The notes under the pieces were generated by a model. The model saw only the letters and a list, made by a program, of their open reading frames with translations, had not been told where the DNA came from and searched no databases. Positions 16,483-26,860 of a stretch of 64,000 bases of DNA are shown here, in pieces (position 1 is the first letter of the stretch; each line of letters starts with the position of its first letter). The DNA comes from Streptomyces sp. NBC_01460 (GTDB taxonomy: Bacteria; Actinomycetota; Actinomycetes; Streptomycetales; Streptomycetaceae): positions 2,542,001 through 2,606,000 of the forward strand of contig NZ_CP109473.1 in NCBI RefSeq assembly GCF_036227405.1, given 5' to 3'. A program made the position numbers and the translations under genes.

Positions 16483-16491
16483 GCCCGCGCC

Positions 16492-17652
16492 TCAGTCCGC
16501 CACGCCGGCGGCCAGGAGCTCCACGAAACCGACGTCCTCGCGTGCCACGCCGAAGACCTCCGCCCGCTGCAGGGTCCGCTCCGCCCAGGCGCGGTGCGGC
16601 TTCACTTCGTTCATCTTGTTCGTGTACGCGGAGCGCAGCACCCCGCCGCCGCCCCGCTCGGGCCGCAGGATGTCCTGCGCGTCGCTGTACTCCTCGTGGC
16701 TGACGACCGACAGCGCGTGCACGGGCAGGACGTGGGACGGGTGGATGCAGGTCTTGCCGAGCAGCCCGTTGGCCCGGTCGAGCTGGATCTCGCGCAGCAG
16801 TCCGTCCAGGTCGTGCTCGATGAGGGCGGTGCGCAGCTCCTCGGCCTGCCCCATGAAGGGGCTGCGGCGCAGCTGGGGCTTGAACATCCGCTCCTGCAGA
16901 CGGAAGTACTCCCACACGGGCCCGGTGATGGTGAAGCCGGTGCCGTCGGCGCGGCCGAGCACGTTGACGACGTCACCGATGACGGCGCCGACGATCTGGA
17001 CGTCGTACGCCGTCATGTCGGGGGCCCGTCGCAGACCGTAGGCGGAGCAGAAGTCGGTGACGCCGAGCCGCAGCGCCAGGATCCGCTCCCGGTACTTGTC
17101 GACGGTGCGGGCGATTCCCCGGAGGGTGTCGTCCCTGCTCTCCAGGTGGAGCAGTTCGGGTGATTCGAGGACGGGCATCGCGAACAGCCGGTGGCCGCTG
17201 TCCGCCTCGGCCGCGGTGAGGGCCTCCAGGAAGAGCTCGCCCCGCTCTTCCGTGAATTTCGGTAGTACGAATCCGGACAACAATCGGACGGAGCTCCCGA
17301 GCCGCCGCGCGAGGTCGGAGATCTGCTCCGGTTCACGGACCCTGATGAAGAGGAGCGGCACGTCGGCGGCCCGCTTCTCGAGGTCGGCGAACTGCTGGAC
17401 CAGGTTGGCCTCGGCGCCGACCACTTCGGCGTCGTCGATGGAATCCTCCAGGCAGAGCACCATGGAGACGACTCCCTGGCCCGCCTGCTTGATCACGTCG
17501 TCGGCCAGTCTGGGCCGGGTCGCGGGGCTGTAGAGCGTGGCGCCCAGGGCCGCGGACAGCATGCGGGAGGAGGAACCGGCGTCGAATTCGCACGGCTCCC
17601 TGAAGAACAGGCCCTCCCGGACAGCGGGCGAGATGTGCCCGAAATGACGCAT
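16492..17652 (-). CDS. HpcH/HpaI aldolase/CitE-like lyase of the Ter island
   Basis: A 386-residue CitE-superfamily protein. Characteristic pieces are MVLCLEDSIDDAEV (metal-ligand region, about 74-87), LFIRVREPEQI, VTDFCSAYGL and GKTCIHPSHV (about 304-313, the conserved 'GKxxIHPxQ' of citrate-lyase beta subunits). In Ter islands a CitE-like enzyme accompanies PRTase and HAD genes and is predicted to perform C-C bond chemistry on a metabolite. GGGGGAATCAC precedes the ATG at 17652; an ATG at 17673 is an alternative. It is first in a minus-strand operon (lyase, PRTase fusion, HAD) and diverges from a terD-like gene. Confidence 0.88.
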   Translation of the reverse strand: MRHFGHISPAVREGLFFREPCEFDAGSSSRMLSAALGATLYSPATRPRLADDVIKQAGQGVVSMVLCLEDSIDDAEVVGAEANLVQQFADLEKRAADVPLLFIRVREPEQISDLARRLGSSVRLLSGFVLPKFTEERGELFLEALTAAEADSGHRLFAMPVLESPELLHLESRDDTLRGIARTVDKYRERILALRLGVTDFCSAYGLRRAPDMTAYDVQIVGAVIGDVVNVLGRADGTGFTITGPVWEYFRLQERMFKPQLRRSPFMGQAEELRTALIEHDLDGLLREIQLDRANGLLGKTCIHPSHVLPVHALSVVSHEEYSDAQDILRPERGGGGVLRSAYTNKMNEVKPHRAWAERTLQRAEVFGVAREDVGFVELLAAGVAD

Positions 17653-17873
17653 GTGATTCCCCCGTACTGCCATAGAGACCGGACAAACGTATGGCCGGTA
17701 ATAGTACGTTCGGACGGGTGCCGCTGGTTCCCCGGCCATATGAACTTCGGGTGTCCCCGGCGTATCTCACACCCCCTGCGGCGCGCCTGCGTGCCCCTCG
17801 CGAACCGCGCCTGGCCTACTGGTTCGTACCCCCGCGTTGTCCGGACACCCACCCAGCAGGCAGGATGACCGCC

Positions 17874-18761
17874 ATGACGCACGCGATGCTGAAGGGCTCG
17901 AACGTCCCTCTCGACGCCACGGCCGTACGGGCCGTGCTGCGCTGGACCCCGGGGGCCGGTGTCCCGGACGTGGACGCCTCCGCCCTGTTGATCGGCCCCG
18001 ACGGACGGGTGCGTTCCGACGAGGACTTCGTCTTCTACAACCAGCCCCGGCATCCTTCGGGCCTCGTCCGGCGCCTGCCCAAGCGCAGCGCCCCCGAGGG
18101 GCTCACGGACACGATCGAGGCGGACCTCTCCGCGCTCGACCCCTCCGTGGACCAGGTCGTCATCGCCGCGTCCTGCGACGAGGCGGCGTTCGAGCGGGTG
18201 ACGGACCTGCGGATATCGCTGTACGACGCGGCGTCCGCCGAGGGAGAGCCGCTCGCCGTCTTCGACGTGCGGGCGGAGACCGGTGAGGAGACCGCCGTCA
18301 TCTGCGGCGAGCTGTACCGGCGTGGTGACGGCTGGAAGTTCCGGGCCGTGGCGCAGGGCTACCCGACGGGCCTCGTCGGGCTGGCCACCGCCTTCGGCAT
18401 CTCGGTGGACGAGGCCGAGGCGGCGTCCGAGCCCGGCCCTGCGGCTGTGCCCGACCCCCAGGCCACGGTCCAGCACCCCCCGCCCGGTCCCCGGTCCACG
18501 GTGCAGCACCAGCAGCCCGCGCCCGACTCCCAGGCGACGGTCCAGCAGCCCGCCTACGGCTACCCGCAGCCGTCTGCGGCGCCCCAGCCGGCCTACGGCT
18601 ACCCGCAGCCCACCTCGCCGCCGCAGCCCGCGTACGGCTACCCCCAGCCCGCCGCGGCCCAGCCCGCGTACGGCTACCCGCAACCCGCTGCCGCGGCGGC
18701 GCCCGCCGCCGACCCGAATTTCGTGCTCCCCCCGCAGGGCCCGCAGTTCCTCCGCCCGTGA
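17874..18761 (+). CDS. TerD-family protein with proline/glutamine-rich repeat tail
   Basis: A 295-residue protein. Residues 1-185 form a TerD domain: [66 protein letters not shown]. Unlike the two short TerD proteins nearby, it lacks the acidic GDGDDE loop linked to calcium binding in KP-TerD. Residues 190-295 are disordered and contain about four copies of PAYGYPQP (DNA 18550-18690) after two ATVQ-containing repeats. An ATG at 17865 is a possible alternative start. It is divergent from the CitE-like gene. The tail may mediate self-association; that is inference. Confidence 0.88.
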   Translation: MTHAMLKGSNVPLDATAVRAVLRWTPGAGVPDVDASALLIGPDGRVRSDEDFVFYNQPRHPSGLVRRLPKRSAPEGLTDTIEADLSALDPSVDQVVIAASCDEAAFERVTDLRISLYDAASAEGEPLAVFDVRAETGEETAVICGELYRRGDGWKFRAVAQGYPTGLVGLATAFGISVDEAEAASEPGPAAVPDPQATVQHPPPGPRSTVQHQQPAPDSQATVQQPAYGYPQPSAAPQPAYGYPQPTSPPQPAYGYPQPAAAQPAYGYPQPAAAAAPAADPNFVLPPQGPQFLRP

Positions 18762-18794
18762 ACCGGTGGCGCGGTCACCCTTCACGGCACGCAC

Positions 18795-19529
18795 TCAGGC
18801 CCGCGTCTTGTAGCCGCGTCCCCACTGCATGCCGAAGCCGTACATCCGGTCCAGCTCCGACTGGAAGCCGTACACGAACTTCACCTCGCGCCGCACGATC
18901 AGCTCGCCCTTGACGTTGTCCACCGTGAACACCGCGCACGAGCGGGCCTGCGGGGCCCGTTCGTCCAGCTCGATCTCGATGCGCGGGCCGTTGCCCGGGT
19001 AGAGCGTCACCTTGGCGTGCGTCCGGTCGAAGGCCGGGGTCTGGTCGTAGATGTATACGAAGAACAGCAGGCGCTTGATCTCGTCGCGCTTGTCGAGGTT
19101 CACGTAGACGGTCTCGCCCGAGGGCGCCCCGAACCGGTCGTCCCCGCTGAGCCTGACGTAGGGGGCCGCGTTCAGGTCGCCGATGAGGTTGCCCAGCGGC
19201 TGCACCACGCCCTTGGTCCCGTCCGCCAGCTCGTACATGCAGCCCAGGTCCAGGTCGACGTTGACCATGCCCTGGGTGTGCGCCTGGACGACCTCGGGCT
19301 GGAAGAGCTTCAGCGGACGCAGCAGCCGGCCGCTCTGCCGCGACCGGCCGCCGATGTCCGACGTACGCATCCGCCACGACAGGTTGACGCGCAGGTTGCC
19401 CGACAGCGCGCCCTGCTTGTTCAGCGAGACCGTGGCGTTGCGCCTGGAGAGCACGATCGAGTTCGTCGCGGAGTTACCCGACTCGAACTGCGACGCCCGC
19501 CGCGGAAACAGGCCGTCCCAGAAGGCCAT
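18795..19529 (-). CDS. TerA/TerD-like tellurium resistance family protein
   Basis: A 244-residue protein beginning [20 protein letters not shown]. TerD-like elements follow: [48 protein letters not shown] (about 92-116), [32 protein letters not shown], and a C-terminal [24 protein letters not shown]. The order matches the actinobacterial TerA-like branch. The ATG at 19529 is preferred to an in-frame GTG at 19541 because GGGGGTTGGG lies just before it. TerD-fold proteins form membrane-associated stress complexes with TerC, whose gene lies immediately upstream on the same strand. Confidence 0.85.
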   Translation of the reverse strand: MAFWDGLFPRRASQFESGNSATNSIVLSRRNATVSLNKQGALSGNLRVNLSWRMRTSDIGGRSRQSGRLLRPLKLFQPEVVQAHTQGMVNVDLDLGCMYELADGTKGVVQPLGNLIGDLNAAPYVRLSGDDRFGAPSGETVYVNLDKRDEIKRLLFFVYIYDQTPAFDRTHAKVTLYPGNGPRIEIELDERAPQARSCAVFTVDNVKGELIVRREVKFVYGFQSELDRMYGFGMQWGRGYKTRA

Positions 19530-19691
19530 CCCAACCCCCACATGTATCGGTAAGTACCGCCGACCCGCCGCCTACGGCCCCACACACCCCGCACGCCACT
19601 GCGGGGCGGCCACCGGGCCGGGCCCGGGTGTCACCCGGGAACGCCGACGTGGGCCGCCCCGCAGAGAGAGCGTTCCTCAATCCCTACCGGG

Positions 19692-20840
19692 TCACACCCC
19701 GGAGGAGACCTCCGCCTTGGAATCCGAGCCGCCGCCGTCGCCGCCGGACGCCTCGAGCGCCTTGTTGCGCCGCACCGACGACCAGAAGGACCAGCCGATC
19801 AGGACGACGCCGACGAGACCGGTGATGATCTCGTTGATCTCGTACTGGATGGTGACGAGCAGGATCACCGACAGGGCGCCGATCGCGTAGTGCGCGCCGT
19901 GCTCGAGGTAGACGTAGTCGTCCAGCGTGCCCTGACGGACCAGGTAGACCGTGAGCGAACGGACGTACATGGCGCCGATACCGAGGCCGAGCGCCATCAG
20001 CACGATCTCGTTGGTGATGGCGAAGGCGCCGATGACACCGTCGAACGAGAAGGACGCGTCGAGGACCTCAAGGTAGAGGAACATGAAGAACGCGGCCTTG
20101 CCCGCCAGAACCACCGCGGAGGGGGACTTGCCGGACTTCCTGGCCTCTTCCTCGGCCTCCTGCTCGCGCTCCTCCTCCTCTTCGAGCTTGTTCTCGAAGA
20201 ATCCGGAGAGACCGCCGACCACGAGGTAGGTGATCAGGCCGGCGATGCCGGAGAGCATCACGGTCGACGCCTTGTCGGCGTGACCGCCACCGTGCTGGTG
20301 CGCCTGGGTGGCGACCGTCATGGCCGCGACCAGGAGGACGATCAGCGCGACGCAGACCGACAGCATGTCGACCTTGCCGAGCTTGGCGAGCGGGCGCTCG
20401 ATCCAGCGCAGCCACTGGATGTCACGGTCCTCGAAGATGAAGTCGAGGAAGATCATGAGCAGGAACATGCCACCGAAAGCGGCGATCGACGGATGGGCGT
20501 CCGTCACCAGTTCCTTGTACCGCTCAGGGTCGTTGAACGAGAGGTCGATCGCTTCGATCGGCCCCAGCTGGGCGCTGATGGCCACGATCACGACGGGGAA
20601 CACCAGCCGCATACCGAAGACCGCGATGAGCACACCGACGGTGAGGAAGATCTTCTGCCAGAAGGCACTCATCTTCTTCAGGATTCCGGCGTTGATCACC
20701 GCGTTGTCGAAGGACAGCGAGATCTCCAGGATCGACAGGATCGCTACGACGCCGAATGCCTGCCACCCCCCGTAGAACACCGCTGCGACCAGGCCGAGCG
20801 CGGTAACCGCGAACGACCAGCCGAAGGTTTTCAGAAGCAC
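19692..20840 (-). CDS. TerC-like integral membrane protein (DUF475)
   Basis: A 382-residue polytopic protein of the DUF475/TerC group with about nine transmembrane segments. The signature LEISLSFDNAVINAGILKKM (about 38-57) and the second acidic membrane motif EVLDASFSFDGVIGAFAITNE (about 258-278) carry the Asp/Glu residues proposed to bind metal ions in TerC-type transporters. A charged cytoplasmic insertion (KLEEEEEREQEAEEEARK, about 219-236) separates the two halves. TerC proteins associate with TerD-fold proteins and act in metal homeostasis and stress. The gene lies between the TerA-like and terD genes on one strand. Confidence 0.92.
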   Translation of the reverse strand: MLLKTFGWSFAVTALGLVAAVFYGGWQAFGVVAILSILEISLSFDNAVINAGILKKMSAFWQKIFLTVGVLIAVFGMRLVFPVVIVAISAQLGPIEAIDLSFNDPERYKELVTDAHPSIAAFGGMFLLMIFLDFIFEDRDIQWLRWIERPLAKLGKVDMLSVCVALIVLLVAAMTVATQAHQHGGGHADKASTVMLSGIAGLITYLVVGGLSGFFENKLEEEEEREQEAEEEARKSGKSPSAVVLAGKAAFFMFLYLEVLDASFSFDGVIGAFAITNEIVLMALGLGIGAMYVRSLTVYLVRQGTLDDYVYLEHGAHYAIGALSVILLVTIQYEINEIITGLVGVVLIGWSFWSSVRRNKALEASGGDGGGSDSKAEVSSGV

Positions 20841-20911
20841 TGGCTACCCCATCGTGTAAGTAACGGGTCTCCCCCGGTTGAGTACGGGGCTCCCCCGCGC
20901 CGTGCGCGGCT

Positions 20912-21487
20912 TTACGAAACGTTGACCCCGAAGTCTAGAGCGATGCCCCGAAGCCCTGACGCGTACCCCTGTCCGACTGCACGGAATTTCCACTCCCCGC
21001 CGTAGCGGTAGAGCTCGCCGAAGATCATCGCCGTCTCCGTCGACGCGTCCTCGGTGAGGTCGTACCGCGCCAGCTCCTGACCGTCCGCCTGGTTCACCAC
21101 GCGGATGAAGGCATTGCTGACCTGACCGAATGTCTGCCCACGATTGTCGGCATCATGGATCGATACCGGAAAAAGAATCTTGTCGCAGTGTGCCGGGACC
21201 TGCGTGAGGTTCACGATGACGGACTCGTCGTCGCCGTCACCCTCCCCCGTGAGGTTGTCCCCGGTGTGCTCGACGGAGCCGTCGGGGCTGGTGAGGTTGT
21301 TGTAGAACACGAACCACTCGTCGCCGAGGACCCGGCCCGACTGGCACAGCAGTGCGCTGGCGTCGAGGTCGAAGTCGGCTCCCGTCGTGGATCGTGCGTC
21401 CCAGCCGAGCCCGACCAGCACCTGCGTGAGATTGGGTGCGGCCTTGGAGAGGGAGACATTGCCTCCCTTGGCGAGCGTGACGCCCAT
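20912..21487 (-). CDS. TerD family calcium-binding stress protein
   Basis: A 191-residue full-length Ter[58 protein letters not shown] (the calcium-binding loop region, about 78-94), and [24 protein letters not shown] near the C-terminus. TerD proteins confer tellurite, phage or pore-forming stress tolerance and associate with TerC at the membrane. GGGAGG precedes the ATG. It sits 71 bp before terC on the same strand; three hairpins in front of it suggest that it has its own promoter and is insulated from the paralogue upstream. Confidence 0.95.
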   Translation of the reverse strand: MGVTLAKGGNVSLSKAAPNLTQVLVGLGWDARSTTGADFDLDASALLCQSGRVLGDEWFVFYNNLTSPDGSVEHTGDNLTGEGDGDDESVIVNLTQVPAHCDKILFPVSIHDADNRGQTFGQVSNAFIRVVNQADGQELARYDLTEDASTETAMIFGELYRYGGEWKFRAVGQGYASGLRGIALDFGVNVS

Positions 21488-21564
21488 GGTGTGTCCTCCC
21501 CGAGTCGATGGACGGTCTTTCCCCCCGGCAGGGGCGCCTGACGGACGCGGGGCGCTCTGCCGAG

Positions 21565-21600
21565 CGCGTCCGGCGCCGCACGTGTGCGGCGCCGGACGCG
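21565..21600. terminator. Long perfect hairpin between the two terD genes
   Basis: CGCGTCCGGCGCCGCAC (21565-21581) and its exact reverse complement (21584-21600) form a 17-bp stem with a 2-nt loop. It is the third hairpin in the 200-bp gap between the terD paralogues. Confidence 0.7.
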
Positions 21601-21615
21601 GTGGAGCTGTGAGGT

Positions 21616-21682
21616 GTCCGGAGGCTTCTCCGGACCGGCTCGGACGTTCTCGCCCGAGCGGTGTCCGGAGGCTTCTCCGGAC
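21616..21682 (-). terminator. Duplicated hairpin terminator after a terD gene
   Basis: Two identical hairpins, each GTCCGGAG-GCTT-CTCCGGAC, lie at 21616-21635 and 21663-21682, 47 bp apart. The flanking bases are also repeated and include the terminal codon and stop of the upstream terD gene, so the second copy is a partial tandem duplication of the gene end plus terminator. Confidence 0.75.
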
Positions 21683-21686
21683 GGGC

Positions 21687-22262
21687 TCAGACGTTGACGC
21701 CGAAGTCCTGCGCGATGCCGCGCAGACCCGAGGCATACCCCTGGCCGATGGCACGGAACTTCCACTCGGCGCCGTTGCGGTAGAGCTCGCCGAAGACCAT
21801 GGCGGTCTCGGTCGAGGCGTCCTCGCTGAGGTCGTAGCGCGCGAGCTCGCTGTTGTCCGCCTGGTTCACCACGCGGATGTACGCGTTGCGCACCTGGCCG
21901 AAGCTCTGCTGACGGCTCTCGGCCTCGTAGATCGAGACCGGGAAGACGATCTTGTCGACGTCGCCCGGGACACCGGCGAGGTTGACCTTGATGACCTCGT
22001 CGTCGCCCTCGCCCTCACCGGTGAGGTTGTCACCGGTGTGCTCGACGGAGCCGTCAGGGCTCTTGAGGTTGTTGAAGAAGACGAAATTCCCGTCGCTGCC
22101 GACCTTGCCCTCGGCGTTCGTCAGCAGTGCGCTGGCGTCGAGGTCGAAGTCACCGCCGGTGGTCGTACGGGCATCCCAGCCCAGACCGACGATGACCGCG
22201 GTCAGGTTCGGCGCGGCCTTGGTCAGCGAGACGTTTCCGCCCTTGCTGAGGCTGACTCCCAC
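21687..22262 (-). CDS. TerD family calcium-binding stress protein
   Basis: A 191-residue paralogue of the terD gene at 20912-21487, clearly similar along its whole length: [56 protein letters not shown], and [24 protein letters not shown]. The start is a GTG with GGAGGA immediately upstream (22263-22269). It keeps the acidic calcium loop. The two genes probably arose by tandem duplication and are now separated by an array of terminators, so their expression is likely independent. Confidence 0.95.
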   Translation of the reverse strand: MGVSLSKGGNVSLTKAAPNLTAVIVGLGWDARTTTGGDFDLDASALLTNAEGKVGSDGNFVFFNNLKSPDGSVEHTGDNLTGEGEGDDEVIKVNLAGVPGDVDKIVFPVSIYEAESRQQSFGQVRNAYIRVVNQADNSELARYDLSEDASTETAMVFGELYRNGAEWKFRAIGQGYASGLRGIAQDFGVNV

Positions 22263-22480
22263 GAGTCCTCCAAAAGTTGTGAGAGGGCCGGCAGACACCA
22301 GCGCCCCCGTCGTGCGTTGGCATCGGATCAACGATTGGATCCTAGTGACCGGTTCCCGGCCAAAACAGGCTTTTGGCCGCCCGCCGCCAGGAGATCCCCG
22401 GATCCGGCACGTCACAAACGCCGGATCCCGCACATCGCGGACCCCGGGGCCGACGCGGGCCGGTCCCGGGGATCCCCGGA

Positions 22481-22939
22481 TCAGAGCGCGTCGAGCGCCT
22501 TGACGTAGTCGTTCAGGTCACGCGCGTCCGGCAGGCCGTTGACGACGGTCCAGCGGACCACGCCCTCCTTGTCGATGATGAACGTGCCGCGCACCGCGCA
22601 GCCCTTGTCCTCGTCGAAGACGCCGTACGCCCGCGAGACGGCGCCGTGCGGCCAGAAGTCCGAGACGAGCGGGTACTCGAGGCCCTCCTGCTCGGCGAAG
22701 ACGCGCAGGGTGTGGATCGAGTCGTTGGAGACGGCGAGCAGCTGGGTGTCGTCGTTCTCGAACGCGGGGAGCTCGTCCCGGAGCGCGCACAGCTCACCCG
22801 TGCAGACACCGGTGAAGGCGAAGGGGTAGAAGAGCAGCACCACGTTCTTCTCACCACGGAAGTCGGAGAGCTTCACGGTCCGCCCGTGGTTGTCCTTCAG
22901 CTCGAAATCCGGAGCCTTCGTGCCGGCCTCGATCGCCAT
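22481..22939 (-). CDS. AhpE-type peroxiredoxin
   Basis: A 152-residue thiol peroxidase. [21 protein letters not shown] (from about 37) contains the peroxidatic C46 in the P-x3-T-x2-C context, and a further C51 in the typical AhpE position. [14 protein letters not shown] and a short C-terminus complete the fold. It reduces hydrogen peroxide, organic peroxides or peroxynitrite in the cytoplasm. The order AhpE, DUF3052, aceE is also found in Mycobacterium tuberculosis (ahpE, Rv2239c, aceE) as I recall, which supports orthology. The start at 22939 is chosen because the residues before it are not Prx-like. Confidence 0.92.
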   Translation of the reverse strand: MAIEAGTKAPDFELKDNHGRTVKLSDFRGEKNVVLLFYPFAFTGVCTGELCALRDELPAFENDDTQLLAVSNDSIHTLRVFAEQEGLEYPLVSDFWPHGAVSRAYGVFDEDKGCAVRGTFIIDKEGVVRWTVVNGLPDARDLNDYVKALDAL

Positions 22940-23057
22940 GTGAAACGCGTCCCTTCTCAGTGGTCGTACGTCCCCGGCCTGGTCCGTCCGGGTGACACCC
23001 ACCCTACGCAGCGTCCCCGGCGGACCCGGGGCAGGCCCGCGGGGGTGCACGTACGAG

Positions 23058-23088
23058 GGCCCCCGGCGGCGTGGTGCCGTCGGGGGCC
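23058..23088 (-). terminator. Hairpin after the DUF3052 gene
   Basis: GGCCCCCGGCGGC (23058-23070) pairs with GCCGTCGGGGGCC (23076-23088): 13 pairs with one wobble and a 5-nt loop, starting 20 bp past the DUF3052 stop. Confidence 0.7.
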
Positions 23089-23108
23089 TTCGGGTGTGGA
23101 AAGAGCTC

Positions 23109-23546
23109 TCAGCGCTTGGCCGGGGCCCCCTTGGGAGTGACCAGACGGCTGCCCGTCCAGTCCTTGCCCGCGCTGATGCTCTTGGTCTGGGCGAGACCAG
23201 CTGTCTGGGCAGCCTCGTTGATGTCGCTCGGTTCGACGTATCCGTCGCGGCCGGTCTTGGGCGTCAGCAGCCAGACCGCCCCACCGTCCTCGATCAGACC
23301 AATGGCATCCACCAGCGCGTCCGTAAGGTCGCCGTCCTCGTCGCGGAACCAGAGCAGGACGACGTCAGCGACGTCGTCGTAGTCCTCGTCGACGAGTTCC
23401 TGGCCGATTGTGGCCTCAATGCCCTCACGGAGCTCCTGCTCGACGTCGTCGTCGTAGCCGATCTCCTGGACCACCTGTCCGGGTTCGAACCCAAGCCTTG
23501 CGGCCGTGTTGGTCCGTTCCTCCGCGTGGTCCGCGGTCGCGCTCAC
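23109..23546 (-). CDS. DUF3052 domain-containing protein
   Basis: A 145-residue acidic protein. The start is a GTG ([13 protein letters not shown]) with GGAGGCAA upstream; an ATG six codons earlier lacks a site. Conserved family stretches are [60 protein letters not shown], and [31 protein letters not shown]3052 is nearly universal in Actinobacteria next to aceE and ahpE; its role is not established. The gene is divergent from aceE. Confidence 0.9.
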   Translation of the reverse strand: MSATADHAEERTNTAARLGFEPGQVVQEIGYDDDVEQELREGIEATIGQELVDEDYDDVADVVLLWFRDEDGDLTDALVDAIGLIEDGGAVWLLTPKTGRDGYVEPSDINEAAQTAGLAQTKSISAGKDWTGSRLVTPKGAPAKR

Positions 23547-24026
23547 GGGTTGCCTCCTGATCATGTTTCGGAAAATGCTTCAGCCACGCGCGTGCGCGGG
23601 GCATTGGCCGTAGTCCACACGGGCTCGGCGAATCGCGCAAGTACCCGGCGTCCGAGACCGCCTAAACGGTGACGTTCCCTGCCACGTCGCCGCAACTTCC
23701 GGCCGTCTCCTGCGGGCCCGGAAATGGTGTCCGGACCCTTTACGTCCTTCCTCAGCTTATGCCGTTTCGCTCCGCCATTCGGATTCGAACGGGCTTTGGG
23801 AACGCTTGGCCGGGTTGGGCGTATGGTTGCGGTTTGGGCAGGGCCGCCCTCGCGCTGCTGGTACTGGTGCCCGGACACGGCGTCCGGTGAACCTCGTGTT
23901 ACCCCACAGTAGAGATGACGTTCAGGCCCTGGCGGTACACGATGGTGGCGGCGTACGCGGCCACCACGGGGGTACGTTCCCCGCAACCAGGCCCCGAAGA
24001 GCACCACCGAACAGCGAAGGAACAGT
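23547..24026. other. Divergent regulatory region between DUF3052 and aceE
   Basis: This 480-bp gap has no credible gene. It must hold the aceE promoter (plus) and the DUF3052 promoter (minus). No clear long palindrome was noticed. GAAGGAACA just before 24027 is the aceE ribosome site. Confidence 0.5.
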
Positions 24027-26768
24027 GTGGCTTCCGGATCCGATCGCAACCCGATCATCATTGGCGGCCTTCCGAGCCAGGTCCCGGACTTCGATCCTGA
24101 AGAGACCCAGGAATGGCTCGACTCCCTCGACGCCGCCGTCGACGAGCGCGGCCGTGAGCGGGCGCGCTACCTGATGCTCAGGCTCATCGAGCGCGCGCGC
24201 GAGAAGCGCGTGGCCGTGCCCGAGATGCGCAGCACCGACTACGTCAACACGATCGCCACGAAGGACGAGCCGTTCTTCCCCGGCGACGAGGAGATCGAGC
24301 GCAAGGTCCTCAACGCGACCCGGTGGAACGCCGCGGTGATGGTCTCCCGCGCCCAGCGTCCCGGGATCGGTGTCGGCGGCCACATCGCCACCTTCGCCTC
24401 CTCCGCCTCGCTGTACGACGTGGGCTTCAACCACTTCTTCCGGGGCAAGGACGACGGTCTGGGCGGTGACCAGATCTTCTTCCAGGGACACGCGTCCCCG
24501 GGCATCTACGCCCGCGCCTTCCTCCTCGACCGGCTGAGCGAGGCGCAGCTCGACGGCTTCCGCCAGGAGAAGTCGAAGGCCGGACACGCGCTGTCCAGCT
24601 ACCCCCACCCGCGGTCGATGCCGGACTTCTGGGAGTTCCCCACCGTCTCGATGGGCCTCGGCCCGCTCGGTGCGATCTACCAGGCGCGGATGAACCGCTA
24701 CATGGAGGCGCGCGGCATCGCCGACACCTCCAAGTCGCACGTCTGGGCCTATCTGGGCGACGGCGAGATGGACGAGCCCGAGTCGCTCGGCCAGCTCTCC
24801 ATCGCCGCCCGCGAGGGGCTGGACAACCTCACCTTCGTGGTGAACTGCAACCTGCAGCGCCTGGACGGGCCGGTCCGCGGCAACGGCAAGATCATCCAGG
24901 AGCTGGAGTCCCAGTTCCGCGGCGCCGGCTGGAACGTCATCAAGCTGGTCTGGGACCGCACCTGGGACCCGCTGCTCGCGCAGGACCGCACGGGCATCCT
25001 GGTCAACAAGCTGAACACCACGCCGGACGGCCAGTTCCAGACGTACGCCACGGAGACCGGGGCGTACATCCGCGATCACTTCTTCGGTGACGACCCGCGG
25101 CTGCGCGACATGGTCAAGGACATGTCCGACGACCAGATCCTGCACCTGGGCCGCGGCGGTCACGACCACCGCAAGGTCTACGCGGCGTACGCGGCGGCCA
25201 AGGCCCACAAGGGCCAGCCGACGGTGATCCTCGCGCAGACGGTCAAGGGCTGGACGCTCGGACCGAACTTCGAGGGCCGCAACGCGACCCACCAGATGAA
25301 GAAGCTCACGGCGGACGACCTCAAGCGCTTCCGTGACCGGCTCCACATCCCGATCGCGGACAAGCAGCTGGAGGACGGCAACCCGCCGTACTACCACCCG
25401 GGCCGCGACTCGGAGGAGATCCAGTACATGCACGACCGCCGCCAGGGTCTGGGCGGCTACGTCCCGACGCGTGTGGTGCGTGCGAAGCCGCTGCCCCTTC
25501 CCGACGAGAAGGCGTACGCGACCGCGAAGAAGGGGTCGGGTCAGCAGTCGATCGCCACGACCATGGCGTTCGTCCGTGTGCTGAAGGACCTCATGCGGGA
25601 CAAGGAGATCGGCAAGCGTTTCGTGCTGATCGCCCCCGATGAGTACCGCACCTTCGGCATGGACGCGTTCTTCCCGAGCGCGAAGATCTACAACCCGCTC
25701 GGCCAGCAGTACGAGTCCGTGGACCGTGAGCTGCTCCTCGCGTACAAGGAGTCGCCGACCGGCCAGATGCTGCACGACGGCATCTCCGAGGCCGGGTGCA
25801 CCGCCTCGCTGATCGCCGCCGGTTCGGCGTACGCCACGCACGGCGAGCCGCTGATCCCGGTGTACGTCTTCTACTCGATGTTCGGTTTCCAGCGCACCGG
25901 TGACCAGTTCTGGCAGATGGCCGACCAGCTCTCGCGCGGATTCGTGCTGGGAGCGACCGCCGGACGTACGACGCTGACCGGTGAGGGTCTGCAGCACGCG
26001 GACGGCCACTCGCAGCTGCTCGCCTCGACGAACCCGGCCTGCGTCTCCTACGACCCGGCGTTCGGGTACGAGATCGCGCACATCGTCAAGGACGGTCTCC
26101 GCCGGATGTACGGCGGGACGCCCGACGAGAACGAGGACGTCTTCTACTACCTCACCGTCTACAACGAGCCGATCCAGCACCCGGCGGAGCCCGCCGACGT
26201 GGACGTCGAGGGCATCCTCAAGGGCGTGCACCGTTACCGCGCCGGGGAGAAGGGCCGGATCCCGGCCCAGATCCTGGCGTCCGGTGTGGCGGTCCCGTGG
26301 GCGGTGGAGGCCCAGCGGATCCTCGCCGACGAGTGGGACGTGAAGGCGGACGTCTGGTCGGCGACCTCCTGGAACGAGCTGCGCCGTGAGGCCGTGGAGG
26401 TGGAGCGCCACAACCTGCTCCACCCGGAGGAGGAGCAGCAGGTCCCGTACGTCACGCGGAAGCTCTCCGGCTCCGAGGGCCCGTTCGTGGCGGTCTCGGA
26501 CTGGATGCGCTCCGTGCCCGACCAGATCGCGCGCTGGGTGCCCGGCGCGTACCAGTCGCTGGGCGCGGACGGCTTCGGCTTCGCCGACACCCGGGGGGCG
26601 GCGCGCCGCTTCTTCCACATCGACGCGCAGTCGATCGTGCTCGCGGTGCTGACCGAGCTGGCGAAGGAAGGCAAGATCGACCGTTCGGCGCTGAAGACGG
26701 CGCTCGACCGCTACGAGCTGCTGGACGTGGCCGCCGCGGGCCCCGGCCCGGCCGGCGGTGACGCGTAA
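24027..26768 (+). CDS. aceE: Pyruvate dehydrogenase E1 component, homodimeric type
   Basis: A 913-residue protein beginning at GTG ([21 protein letters not shown]) with GAAGGAAC upstream. The thiamin-diphosphate/magnesium motif is [20 protein letters not shown]...[10 protein letters not shown], starting near residue 246. Other E1 blocks include [30 protein letters not shown] and [18 protein letters not shown]. Length and layout match the single-chain AceE of Actinobacteria (E. coli is 887). It decarboxylates pyruvate and acetylates the lipoyl domain of E2, feeding acetyl-CoA to the TCA cycle and to the fatty-acid genes further along. The gene is followed by a strong terminator. Confidence 0.97.
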   Translation: MASGSDRNPIIIGGLPSQVPDFDPEETQEWLDSLDAAVDERGRERARYLMLRLIERAREKRVAVPEMRSTDYVNTIATKDEPFFPGDEEIERKVLNATRWNAAVMVSRAQRPGIGVGGHIATFASSASLYDVGFNHFFRGKDDGLGGDQIFFQGHASPGIYARAFLLDRLSEAQLDGFRQEKSKAGHALSSYPHPRSMPDFWEFPTVSMGLGPLGAIYQARMNRYMEARGIADTSKSHVWAYLGDGEMDEPESLGQLSIAAREGLDNLTFVVNCNLQRLDGPVRGNGKIIQELESQFRGAGWNVIKLVWDRTWDPLLAQDRTGILVNKLNTTPDGQFQTYATETGAYIRDHFFGDDPRLRDMVKDMSDDQILHLGRGGHDHRKVYAAYAAAKAHKGQPTVILAQTVKGWTLGPNFEGRNATHQMKKLTADDLKRFRDRLHIPIADKQLEDGNPPYYHPGRDSEEIQYMHDRRQGLGGYVPTRVVRAKPLPLPDEKAYATAKKGSGQQSIATTMAFVRVLKDLMRDKEIGKRFVLIAPDEYRTFGMDAFFPSAKIYNPLGQQYESVDRELLLAYKESPTGQMLHDGISEAGCTASLIAAGSAYATHGEPLIPVYVFYSMFGFQRTGDQFWQMADQLSRGFVLGATAGRTTLTGEGLQHADGHSQLLASTNPACVSYDPAFGYEIAHIVKDGLRRMYGGTPDENEDVFYYLTVYNEPIQHPAEPADVDVEGILKGVHRYRAGEKGRIPAQILASGVAVPWAVEAQRILADEWDVKADVWSATSWNELRREAVEVERHNLLHPEEEQQVPYVTRKLSGSEGPFVAVSDWMRSVPDQIARWVPGAYQSLGADGFGFADTRGAARRFFHIDAQSIVLAVLTELAKEGKIDRSALKTALDRYELLDVAAAGPGPAGGDA

Positions 26769-26787
26769 GGAACAGCTGGTTCCTGAA

Positions 26788-26820
26788 GAAGGGCGGCGGG
26801 CCCCTGGTCCGCCGCCCTTC
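26788..26820 (+). terminator. Terminator of aceE
   Basis: GAAGGGCGGCGG (26788-26799) pairs with CCGCCGCCCTTC (26809-26820) over 12 bp with a 9-nt loop, 20 bp after the aceE stop. Confidence 0.8.
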
Positions 26821-26860
26821 GGCGTCCGGGCGGGGGCCCGCCTCCCCGGGGTCGGCGCGG

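Noticed and set aside
18547..18690. Tandem [16 protein letters not shown] DNA considered as a CRISPR-like or satellite array
   Set aside because: The units are in frame within the TerD-like gene, imperfect and without spacers; they are protein repeats.
23760..23830. A tRNA-like stretch (TTCGAA context) upstream of aceE
   Set aside because: Neither strand folds into a cloverleaf; the T-arm-like bases lack matching acceptor and anticodon arms.
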